Positions 1 to 8,295 of a stretch of 64,000 nt of DNA are shown piece after piece. The notes beneath the pieces were generated by a model, which made no database searches, was not told where the DNA came from, and was given only the letters and a program-made list of their open reading frames with translations. The translations under genes were made by a program, and so were the position numbers. This DNA comes from Micromonospora zamorensis (GTDB taxonomy: Bacteria > Actinomycetota > Actinomycetes > Mycobacteriales > Micromonosporaceae), in assembly GCF_900090275.1 (NCBI RefSeq), contig NZ_LT607755.1:1240001-1304000 (forward strand), written 5' to 3'. Within the stretch, counting starts at the first letter, position 1. The number at the start of each line of letters is the position of its first letter.

Positions 1-2175
1 TGGACGGTGAGCGGCGAGGTGCCACTGGTGGGCGTGCCGGTGGCCTTGACGATCGGTGACCGGCCGCCCTGGATGTAGTCGATCCGGTAGAGCCCGGAGT
101 CGCTGTTGCCGCCACCGAAGTTGGTGCCCCACTCCAGCAGGTAGAGCGAGCCGTCCTTGCCGAACTCCATGTCCATCGGCTTGTTGAACCCGCCACCGGG
201 CAGGAACGGGTTGGTGCGGGTCACCGCCGTGGAGGAGTCGAAGTGCACCTCCTTGACGTAGCTGCGCGACCACTCGTAGAAGAAGTGCACCCCGTCGTAG
301 TAGGGCGGGAACTTCGTCGCGGACGGGTTCGACGCGTCGTACCGGTAGACCGGGCCGCCCATCGGCGCGGAGCCTCCGGAGCCCAGCTCCGGGAAGGTCG
401 TCGAGGCGGGGTAGCCGTACCAGAGGTTCGGCATGACGACCGGCTTCAGGCTGGTCAGACCGGTGTTGTTCGGCGAATTGTTGACCGGCGCGGAACAGTT
501 GAACTTCGAGCCGACGACGCCGGTGTCCGGGTTGAACGGCGCGTACGGCTGGTTGTTGCCGTGGCAGAACGGCCAGCCGTAGTTGCCCGGCGTCTTGATC
601 ACGTTGAGCTCGACCAGGCCCTCGGGGCCGCGGTTGGTGGTGGGCGGGTTGCGGTCCGGCCCGTAGTCGGCCAGGTAGACCCAGCCGGTGGCCGCGTCGA
701 TCGAGAAGCGGAACGGGTTGCGGAAGCCCATCGCGTAGATTTCCGGCTTGGTCTGCGCGGTGCCCTGCGGGTAGAGGTTGCCGGTCGGGATGGTGTAGCT
801 GCCGCTGGCTCCGGGGCGGATGCGCAGCAGCTTGCCGCGCAGGTCGTTGGTGTTGCCGGCGGTCCTGGCGGCGTCGAGGTTGGACTTGCCTGACCGCCAG
901 TCCAGCGGGGCGTAGCCCTGCCAGTTGGGGTCGAGGTTCGGCGGCGTGTCGTCGCCGGTGCCGATGTAGAGGTTGCCGTCGGGACCGAACTCGATGTACC
1001 CGCCGGTGTGGCCGGGCTCCGGGAACGTCCGGTCACGGTACGCCGGGATGTCGATGATCGTCACACCGCTGGACATGTTCAACGTGTCGCCGGAGAGCGT
1101 GTAGCGGGAGACGCGGTTGACGTCGGTCGTGCTGCTCGCCGGCGAGTGGTACAGGTACACGTACCCGTTGGTGGCGAAGTTGGGGTCCAGCGCCATGCCG
1201 GTGAGACCGTCCTCGCCGCCGGTGTAGACGCTCAGCGTGCCGGCGGTGACAGTGCTGTTGGTGGAGGGCTTGAAGATCTTCAGTTGCCCGCCGCGTTGGG
1301 CGTAGAGCACCCGCCCGTCGGGGGCCACTGCCATCGCCATCGGGTCGACGGTGTTGTCGTCGAGGGTGCGCTTTTCGAAGTTGCCCCAGACGGTGCCGCC
1401 GCAGTCGCCGGCGACGTTGCCGGCGGCCCACCGGACGCCACCGAGGACGTGGTTGCGGAAGTTCGTCTCACTGTAGGAGTCGATCGCGTGGCCCATCGCG
1501 GTGGCCCACACCCGCCCACCACCGGCGTTGCGGCACCAGGAGATCGGGTGGTCCGGGCCCATCGCCCGGGACCCCGGGTTGTACGTGCGCTCGTCGGCGG
1601 TCACCAGGACGTGCACGTTGCCGCGCGGGTTGGTGTCGAAGTTGTACCACTCCTCGCTGCGGTTCCAGCGATCCGGCAGACCGGCCGTCGACGGGTGCTG
1701 CTTGTCGGCGACGATGGCGGTGCCGGGCAGCACGCCGGGGGAGTGTTCGGGCATGTGGGCGCCGCCGTTGATGGTCTGGTCCCACCACGGGTACTCCGAC
1801 TCGATGCCCATGTCGGTGGCGTTGTGGACGCCGACGATGCCCTTGCCGCTGGCGAGGTAGCCCTCCACCGCCTGGCGCTGCGCCGCCGAGGTCCAGACCA
1901 TGCCGGAGGTCTGGAACATGATGATGACGTCGAAGGTCGCCAGGTTGCTGGCGGTGAAGACGCTGGAGTCCTCGGTCGCCACCAGCTCGAAGTTGTTCGC
2001 CGCCGCCTGCTGCTGGAACATGGCGATTCCGGCGGGGATCGAGTCGTGCCGGTAGCCGGCGGTCTTGGTGAACAGCAGGGCACGGAAGGCCGGGGCCGCC
2101 GATGCGGGTGGGGCGAGTCCGAGCGACAGTAACAGGCCGGCGATCACCGCGATGATCAATGTATTGCGACGCATG
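1..2175 (-). CDS. Secreted ThuA-domain / PQQ-type sugar dehydrogenase-like protein (C-terminus off the window)
   Basis: Frame open for 725 codons and running off the left edge, so the C-terminus is missing. Residues 1-26 form a Sec signal peptide ending PASA. Residues about 29-255 resemble the ThuA (trehalose-utilisation, glutamine-amidotransferase-like) fold. Residues about 265-690 resemble the glucose/sorbosone dehydrogenase beta-propeller, with GFRNPFRF and EFGPDGNLYIGTGDD-type blades; a PKD-like stretch begins at about 705. The ATG at 2173-2175 has a good ribosome site (AGGAG, about 6 nt upstream). The family is secreted and acts on sugars or polysaccharides outside the cell, but the substrate is unknown. 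Such proteins usually end in carbohydrate-binding modules, which would lie outside this window. It is divergent from the sugar importer at 2697. Confidence 0.85.
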
Positions 2176-2696
2176 CCGTCTCCTAGGTTGTGCGGTGGTG
2201 GGGTGCGATCACGGGCCCTACGGTGCGTCAGGTTCTGCCTGGACGCCTGGGCGGGCACGAGCGCGCGCTGGGCTGTCCTCGTGCCGTTCGCCGAAACGGC
2301 AGTCAGACCGGCAGGACGTCACACAGCGTGATGATGGCCGTGGTTGTCGTCCCGTGGCCCGCGAGGTCAGGATGAGCTAGAGATCGATGGGTGTCAATCA
2401 GCGAGGGTAACATCCGATGTCCTGCCCGGTGGACGACGGCCGTGAGTGGCTCCCTGGCTGCGGTGCCACTGTCGATCATGGACCGGCCTGGCAGTCGGCC
2501 TAGATCGAGGATTGCGGACCCGCATCCAAACATCTATCTTCATACGTGTGATGTTTCGCCGATGTCAAGAGAATGTTTGCAACGCGCGAACGTAAGCCGC
2601 CTCCGTTCCTACGAAAGTTTGATGTCCAGCGCTTCAAAGTCACCGTAGTGTGGCATTGAATGCTGTCGATAACTACTGTCTGTGAGGGCACTCGGG
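2176..2696. other. Divergent intergenic region with inverted AAACATC/GATGTTT words
   Basis: 521 bp between two divergently transcribed genes. I see no convincing gene. The half nearest the importer is less GC-rich than its surroundings. It holds AAACATC at 2528-2534, GATGTTT at 2550-2556 (inverted, 15-nt spacing) and ATGTTTG at 2573-2579, which could be a regulator site for the importer operon. No clear -35/-10 pair could be assigned. Confidence 0.3.
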
Positions 2697-4208
2697 ATGT
2701 CAGACTCGCGGCCGGTGCCGCTGCTCACCCTTCGGGGTATCGGCAAGTCCTTCCTCGGAGTACGCGTTCTCGGCGAAGTCGACCTCGATGTGGCGCCAGG
2801 CGAGGTCCACGCCGTCGTCGGTGAGAACGGCGCAGGGAAGTCGACCCTCATGAAGATCGTCTCGGGCGGATACTCGCCGGACGAGGGCACTGTCGAGTTC
2901 GCCGGGGAACCCCGGGTGTTCCGTGGCCCGCGAGACGCGCAACGGGCCGGCGTCGGCATCATCCACCAGGAGTTCAACCTGCTCCCGGAGCGCACCGTCG
3001 CCGAGAACGTCTACCTCGGCCACGAGCCGGTCCGCCGCGGGTTGGTCGACCGCCGGGCGATGCTCGACCGCACCACGCGGCTGCTCGCCTCGATCGGGGA
3101 GACCACGTTGCCGGCGGACGCCCGGGTGGGGCAGCTCGGCGTCGCGCAGCAGCAGGTCGTCGAGATCGCCAAGGCACTCGCCTTGGACGCGCGGCTGCTC
3201 ATCATGGACGAGCCGACCGCCTCGCTGGCGGACCACGAGGTCGAGCTGCTCTACGGGTTGGTACGCCGACTCCAGGAGAGGGGCATCGGCCTGCTGTACG
3301 TCTCGCACCGGCTCGCCGAGGTCTTCGACCTGTCCAGTCGGATCACCGTCCTGAAGGACGGCCGCCGGGTGACCACAGTGGACACGGCGGACACCACCGC
3401 CGACCAGTTGGTGCGGCACATGGTCGGCCGCGAGCTCTCCAGCTACTACCCCGACCGGGCCAGCCCCGACGACCTGGGCCCGGTGCGGGTCACCGTCCGC
3501 GATGCGGGAAACCGGAAGCTGCGCGGCGTCAACCTCGAGTTGCGTGCCGGCGAGGTGCTCGGCGTCGGCGGCCTGCAGGGCTCCGGGCGTTCGGCGCTCG
3601 CCCGCGCGCTCTTCGGGGTGTCGCCGTTCACGACCGGCGAGGTCACGCTCGACGGCAGGCCGGTGCGGCTGCGCTCGCCACGCACCGCGATGCGGGCCGG
3701 CATCGCCTACGTCACCGAGGACCGCAAGGGCGAGGGGATCGTCCCCCGACAGTCGGTCCTCGACAACACGCTGCTCGCCAGCCGGGCCGTGTTCGCGATC
3801 CGCTCCGGCCACGCCGCCCGCACCGTCCGCGCCCGCGAGCTGCTCGCCGCCGTGGAGGTTCGTGGCGCCGGCGACGACCAGGAGATCCGCTTTCTGTCCG
3901 GGGGCAACCAGCAGAAGGTCGTGCTGGCCCGATGGCTCGCGCTCAACCCGCGGATCCTGCTCTTCGACGAGCCGACCCGGGGCATCGACGTGGGCGCGAA
4001 GTCCGCCATCCACGATCTCGTCCGCCGTCTCGCCCGCGACGGCGCGGCCGTGCTGATGATTTCGTCCGACCTACCGGAGCTGCTGGGGATGAGTGACCGG
4101 ATCGTCGTCCTGCGCGACGGCCGCATCGTGGGCGAGTTGCCCGCCGGCGCGTCCGAGGAGGACGTCGTCGCGTTGGCGGTCGGGACCGCGCGGGAGGCAG
4201 CTGCATGA
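2697..4208 (+). CDS. Sugar ABC importer, duplicated ATP-binding subunit (RbsA/MglA type)
   Basis: 503-residue ATPase with two nucleotide-binding domains, the hallmark of the CUT2 (ribose/galactose-type) importers. The first domain has Walker A GENGAGKST at residues 42-50 and Walker B LLIMDEPTASL; the second has the LSGGNQQKV signature and ILLFDEPTRGID. It powers uptake through the two permeases that follow. A GTG at 2682 is in frame, but ATG 2697 is preferred because GAGGG lies 8 nt upstream, while the GTG has no ribosome site. The stop overlaps the next start by 4 nt (ATGA), so the genes are translationally coupled. Substrate is not readable from sequence; the neighbouring pectin-degrading enzymes suggest a plant cell wall sugar. 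Confidence 0.93.
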   Translation: MSDSRPVPLLTLRGIGKSFLGVRVLGEVDLDVAPGEVHAVVGENGAGKSTLMKIVSGGYSPDEGTVEFAGEPRVFRGPRDAQRAGVGIIHQEFNLLPERTVAENVYLGHEPVRRGLVDRRAMLDRTTRLLASIGETTLPADARVGQLGVAQQQVVEIAKALALDARLLIMDEPTASLADHEVELLYGLVRRLQERGIGLLYVSHRLAEVFDLSSRITVLKDGRRVTTVDTADTTADQLVRHMVGRELSSYYPDRASPDDLGPVRVTVRDAGNRKLRGVNLELRAGEVLGVGGLQGSGRSALARALFGVSPFTTGEVTLDGRPVRLRSPRTAMRAGIAYVTEDRKGEGIVPRQSVLDNTLLASRAVFAIRSGHAARTVRARELLAAVEVRGAGDDQEIRFLSGGNQQKVVLARWLALNPRILLFDEPTRGIDVGAKSAIHDLVRRLARDGAAVLMISSDLPELLGMSDRIVVLRDGRIVGELPAGASEEDVVALAVGTAREAAA

Positions 4209-5176
4209 GCGCCCTGTCGCTCCTTCCGGCCCGCCGTCCCGTACCGGGCGTCTTCGTGGCCCTGACCCTCACCCTCGCGATCGGCTGGCTGGTCGTCCTC
4301 GTCGACGGCGGTCAGCTGTTCAACCAGTCCACGACGGTGAGTCTGCTGCACGTCGCCGCCGGCCTCGGGCTCGTCGCCGTCGGACAGACCCTGGTCATCC
4401 TGGGTGGCTCGCTCGACCTGTCGGTGGCGTACGTGATCAGCCTCAGCACCCTCGTCGCGGCCGAGACGATGAACGGCAGCGACGGCGCGTTGGTGCCGGC
4501 GATCGGCCTGGCGCTCGCCGTCAGCGCCGGTGTCGGGCTGCTCAACGGGCTCCTCGTCACCAAGTTCCGGGTCAACGCGTTCATCGCGACCCTCGGTGTC
4601 GGGCTGCTACTCAAGGGTTACCTCGACAACGGCTACGACGGCCCGGCCGGCACGACCTCGCCCACGCTCGTGCAGTCTCTCGGCTACCAGCGCGTCGGCC
4701 CGGTGCCACTGTCGTTCCTGTTGCTGATCGCCGTGACCGCAGCGGCCTGGTTCGCGCTCTCGCGGACCCGCTTCGGCCATCACCTGGTCGCCGTCGGCGG
4801 CGACCCGGAGGTGGCCCGGCTCTCGGGTGTCCGCAACGACCGGATCCTGGTCACCGCCCACGTGCTCTGCTCGATGTGTGCCGGGCTCGCCGGTATCTAC
4901 CTGGCCAGTCGGCTCGGTTCGGGCGCTCCCCGGGTGGGCACCGAGGGTCTCTACGACCTGGAGTCGATCGCCGCCGTGGTGATCGGCGGGACCGCCCTCG
5001 CCGGCGGGCGCGGCGGTGTCATCGGCACCGTCGGTGGGGTGCTGCTGCTCGCCAGCATCGACGCCATCTTCAACCAGCTCGAGGTGGATGCCTTCTTCAA
5101 GCAGGTGATCCGGGGCGTCATCATCATCGCCGCGGTCGCCGTCTACGCCCGCAGGGCCATGCGAAAGGCGGCCTGA
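4205..5176 (+). CDS. Sugar ABC importer permease 1 (RbsC type)
   Basis: 323-residue integral membrane protein of the CUT2 permease family. It has about 8-10 hydrophobic helices, and the family motif GGSLDLSVAYVISL near residue 65 (normally GGIDLSVG) precedes the conserved cytoplasmic region VGGDPEVARLSGV. The C-terminal GGTALAGGRGGVIGT stretch is also typical. It starts inside the stop of the ATPase gene and is followed 2 nt later by a second permease, so the channel is probably a heterodimer. Its DLS motif variant suggests a substrate different from ribose. Confidence 0.9.
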   Translation: MSALSLLPARRPVPGVFVALTLTLAIGWLVVLVDGGQLFNQSTTVSLLHVAAGLGLVAVGQTLVILGGSLDLSVAYVISLSTLVAAETMNGSDGALVPAIGLALAVSAGVGLLNGLLVTKFRVNAFIATLGVGLLLKGYLDNGYDGPAGTTSPTLVQSLGYQRVGPVPLSFLLLIAVTAAAWFALSRTRFGHHLVAVGGDPEVARLSGVRNDRILVTAHVLCSMCAGLAGIYLASRLGSGAPRVGTEGLYDLESIAAVVIGGTALAGGRGGVIGTVGGVLLLASIDAIFNQLEVDAFFKQVIRGVIIIAAVAVYARRAMRKAA

Positions 5177-5178
5177 CC

Positions 5179-6162
5179 GTGCAGACCGTCCAGCCCCGTT
5201 CACTGCCGCTGCGTCTGCCGCGGGTGCGCCCCGGTGGTGTCCTGCCGATCCTCGCGATCCTCGCGGTGCTGCTGGTGCTCGTCGGCATCCGGCAGCCCGA
5301 CTTCCTGTCCCCGCCGTCGCTGATGTCCTTCCTCGGTCGTTCGGCGCCGATCATCCTGCTCGCCGCCGGTCAGTACTTCGTGATCGTCTCCGGTGAGTTC
5401 GACCTCTCGGTCGGTTCCCTGGTCACGGCGCAGGTGGTCGTCGCCGCCCGGCTGATCGACGGAGACCCGGCGCGTACCTGGCCGGTGGTGCTGCTCCTGC
5501 TCGCCTTCGGAGCACTCGTCGGGCTGGTCAACGGCCTCATCACCACCCGGCTGCGGGTGCCGTCGTTCATCACCACCCTCGGCATGTTCCTGATCCTGGT
5601 CGGGGCGGTCTACCTGTGGTCCGACGGTGCACCGAAGGGTGGGCTCTCCGAGGAGTTCCGGCGGTTCGGCCGGCGCGCCTTCGAGGACGTGCCGGTGCTC
5701 GGCCGCATGCCGTACGCGCTGCTGGTCCTGTTGGTCCTGGCGGTGGTGGCCGTGCTGCTGATGCGGTCCGACTTCGGCCGGACGCTGGTCGCCGTCGGCG
5801 ACAATCCGCGCACCGCCGAGTTGAGCGGCGTACGCGTGTGGCGTACCCGGACCATCGCCTTCATCCTCAGCGGGCTCGCGGCGGCCGTGGCGGCGATCCT
5901 GCTGGGCGGCTACAGCGGCGTCTCGTTCCAGGCCGGAGCGGGCCTGGAGTTCGGTGCCATCACCGCGGTCGTCCTCGGTGGCGTCGCTCTGGGCGGGGGC
6001 CGCGGCGCGGTCGTCGGCGCGATGCTCGGGGCGCTGACCCTCGAACTGCTCTTCGCCCTCATGAATTTCTACGGCGTCTCCGGCGCCCTCAGGTCGGCCG
6101 TCCAGGGCGGGATCATCCTGCTCGCCGTGGCGGTCTCCGCAACTCGTTCTTCGTCGAGATAA
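5179..6162 (+). CDS. Sugar ABC importer permease 2 (RbsC type)
   Basis: 327-residue CUT2 permease. Motifs include VSGEFDLSVGSLV near residue 75, AVGDNPRTAELSGVRV in the cytoplasmic loop, and AVVLGGVALGGGRGAVVGA near the C-terminus. The frame is open far upstream, overlapping the first permease, but GTG 5179 directly after the preceding stop is the sensible start and gives the family length. It pairs with the preceding permease. A 13-nt gap leads to the binding-protein gene. Confidence 0.88.
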   Translation: MQTVQPRSLPLRLPRVRPGGVLPILAILAVLLVLVGIRQPDFLSPPSLMSFLGRSAPIILLAAGQYFVIVSGEFDLSVGSLVTAQVVVAARLIDGDPARTWPVVLLLLAFGALVGLVNGLITTRLRVPSFITTLGMFLILVGAVYLWSDGAPKGGLSEEFRRFGRRAFEDVPVLGRMPYALLVLLVLAVVAVLLMRSDFGRTLVAVGDNPRTAELSGVRVWRTRTIAFILSGLAAAVAAILLGGYSGVSFQAGAGLEFGAITAVVLGGVALGGGRGAVVGAMLGALTLELLFALMNFYGVSGALRSAVQGGIILLAVAVSATRSSSR

Positions 6163-6175
6163 AGGGGAAACCATA

Positions 6176-7357
6176 GTGCGACGTTTCATGGCGGCGCTGG
6201 CCGCTGTCACCCTGCTGTCCGTCACCGCCTGTTCCACCGACGAGCCGGCCGCCGGCCCCTCGGGCAGTGCCCCCGCCGCCGGTTCGGGCACCGGGGACCA
6301 GTCGAAGTTCTTCGTGCAGGCCGATTACGACGCGGAGCTCGCGCTGCTCGACGCCGCCGCCACGGGCCCGGCCGACAAGCCGTGGGAGCAGGTGCTCAAC
6401 CCGACGATGGTGGACACCGCCAAGTTCAAGAAGAAGGGCCCGCACAAGATCTGCTTCTCCAACGCGGCCCTGAACAACCCGTGGCGTCAGGTCGGGTTCA
6501 AGACCATGCAGGCCGAGGTCGATGCACAGAAGAGCCGCATCAAGGAGTTCGTGCACGTCGACGCCGAAGGCAAGGACCAGAAGCAGATCGCGGACATCAA
6601 CGACCTGCTCGGCAAGGACTGCGACGCGCTCATCGTCTCGCCCAACACCACCGCCACGCTCACCCCGGCCGTCGAGGCGGCCTGCCAGGCGGGGCTGCCG
6701 GTCATCGTCTTCGACCGTGGCGTCAACACGAAGTGCCCGGTGACCTTCATCAACCCCATCGGCGGTTACGGGTTCGGTCACGTCGGCGCCGAGTTCGTCA
6801 GTCAGAAGATGAAGCCCGGCGGCAAGGTCCTCGCCCTGCGGATCCTGCCTGGTGTCGACGTCCTGGAAACCCGGTGGTCGGCGGCGAAGGTGGCGTTCGA
6901 CAAGGCGAAGGTCGACGTCGTGGGTGTCGAGTTCACCGACGGTGACCCGGCCAAGACCAAGAAGATCGTGGACGACTACATCCAGCGTTACGGGACGATC
7001 GACGGTGTCTGGATGGACGCCGGAGCGGTTGCCGTCGCGGCGGTCGAGGCGTTCCAGGACGCGGGCAAGCCCGTTCCGCCGATGAACGGTGAGGACCAGC
7101 TCGACTTCCTGAAGATCTGGAAGGACAAGCAGCTCACCGCCATCGCGCCGACCTACCCGACCTACCAGTGGCGTACGCCGATCATCGCCGCGCTGCGGAT
7201 CCTCGACGGCGAGCAGGTCTCCAACCCGTGGAAGCTGCCGCAGCCGACCGTCACCCAGGACAACCTGGACCGGTACCTCGATCCGAGCATGCCGCCGCTG
7301 CACTACGCGATGTGCGGCTGCACCGACCTGCCCGGTTACCCGCAGCGCTGGAAGTAG
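6176..7357 (+). CDS. Sugar ABC importer substrate-binding lipoprotein
   Basis: 393-residue type 1 periplasmic-binding-like protein (Peripla_BP_4 type). The lipobox LSVTAC around residue 19 predicts a membrane-anchored lipoprotein captured outside the cytoplasmic membrane. The mature protein has the two-lobed pattern, with KICFSNAALNNPWRQVGFKTM at the first strand, DALIVSPNTTATLTP, and a C-terminal lobe ending in a Cys-containing tail. GTG start with an AAAGGGGA ribosome site. It supplies the sugar to the two permeases upstream. The unusual spot is the long insertion before the first beta strand (residues 35-80). Confidence 0.9.
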   Translation: MRRFMAALAAVTLLSVTACSTDEPAAGPSGSAPAAGSGTGDQSKFFVQADYDAELALLDAAATGPADKPWEQVLNPTMVDTAKFKKKGPHKICFSNAALNNPWRQVGFKTMQAEVDAQKSRIKEFVHVDAEGKDQKQIADINDLLGKDCDALIVSPNTTATLTPAVEAACQAGLPVIVFDRGVNTKCPVTFINPIGGYGFGHVGAEFVSQKMKPGGKVLALRILPGVDVLETRWSAAKVAFDKAKVDVVGVEFTDGDPAKTKKIVDDYIQRYGTIDGVWMDAGAVAVAAVEAFQDAGKPVPPMNGEDQLDFLKIWKDKQLTAIAPTYPTYQWRTPIIAALRILDGEQVSNPWKLPQPTVTQDNLDRYLDPSMPPLHYAMCGCTDLPGYPQRWK

Positions 7358-7363
7358 GTCCCG

Positions 7364-8215
7364 GTGTACGCCATCGGTGTCAACCCCTGGGTGTGGGCCT
7401 CGCCGGTCGACGACGAGGCCCTGGCCGAGCTGATCCCACGGATCGCCGCGTTCGGCTTCGACGCCGTCGAGCTGCCGATCGAGCAGCCCGGTGACTGGGA
7501 CCCGGTCCGTACCCGGGAGCTGCTGGCCGCGCACGGCCTCGCCGCCGCCGGGGTCTGCGCGGTCACCCCGCCGGGACGGGACCTGGTGGACGCCGCACCG
7601 GCCGTCGTGGAGTCGACAGTGGCGTACCTCATGGGATGCGTGGCGAGCGCCGCGGCCGTCGGCGCCCCGTGCGTCGGCGGCCCGGTGTACGCCTCGGTCG
7701 GCCGCACCTGGCGGATGTCGCCAGCGGCTCGCGCGGCCTGCTACAAGGACTTCCGGCAGGCCCTGGCGCCGGTGGCCGAGCGGGCGGGCGAGTGCGGGGT
7801 GAGCATCGGCGTCGAGGCGTTGAACCGCTACGAGACGAGCGTCGTCAACACGATCGAGCAGACGGTCGAGCTGATCGACGGCCTACCGCCGAGCGTCGGC
7901 ATCATGATCGACACGTATCACATGAACATCGAGGAGGCCGACCCCTACGCGGCCCTCGCGGTCGCCGGCCCGCACATCAAGCACGTCCAGGTCAGCGGCA
8001 CCAACCGGGGCGCTCCCGGTGCCGACCACTTCGACTGGCCCCGTTTCTTCACGGTCCTGCGTGACACCGGCTACCAGGGCGCGATCTGCATCGAGTCGTT
8101 CACGGCGGAGAACGAGACCATCGCCACCGCCGCGGCGATCTGGCGCCCGTTGGCCCCCTCACAGGACCGCCTCGCCACGGACGGCCTGCGCTATCTCCGG
8201 GAGATCCTCGGCTGA
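7364..8215 (+). CDS. Sugar epimerase/isomerase, xylose-isomerase-like TIM barrel
   Basis: 283 residues, the size of the D-tagatose/D-psicose 3-epimerase and hydroxypyruvate isomerase group (AP endonuclease 2 fold). It has VGIMIDTYHMNIEE, a metal-site Asp/His segment, HIKHVQVSGTNRGAPGADHFDW with two likely metal-binding His, and a glutamate in VGVEALNRYETSV-like context that matches the catalytic pair of 3-epimerases. GTG start 6 nt after the binding-protein stop; last gene of the importer operon, so it probably handles the imported sugar. The exact substrate is unknown. It could equally be an inosose or keto-sugar isomerase. Confidence 0.8.
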   Translation: MYAIGVNPWVWASPVDDEALAELIPRIAAFGFDAVELPIEQPGDWDPVRTRELLAAHGLAAAGVCAVTPPGRDLVDAAPAVVESTVAYLMGCVASAAAVGAPCVGGPVYASVGRTWRMSPAARAACYKDFRQALAPVAERAGECGVSIGVEALNRYETSVVNTIEQTVELIDGLPPSVGIMIDTYHMNIEEADPYAALAVAGPHIKHVQVSGTNRGAPGADHFDWPRFFTVLRDTGYQGAICIESFTAENETIATAAAIWRPLAPSQDRLATDGLRYLREILG

Positions 8216-8295
8216 CCGGCGCCGCGCGCCAACCCCGCGCTCGTTGAGGCGATCCGCCCACCCCCATCCCTTTGTCATGTCAGGAGCACCGTCCC

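Noticed and set aside
8272..8295. TTG start adding 8 residues to the GH141-like protein
   Set aside because: The ribosome site AGGAG at 8282-8286 lies inside this extension, so the GTG at 8296 is the better start.
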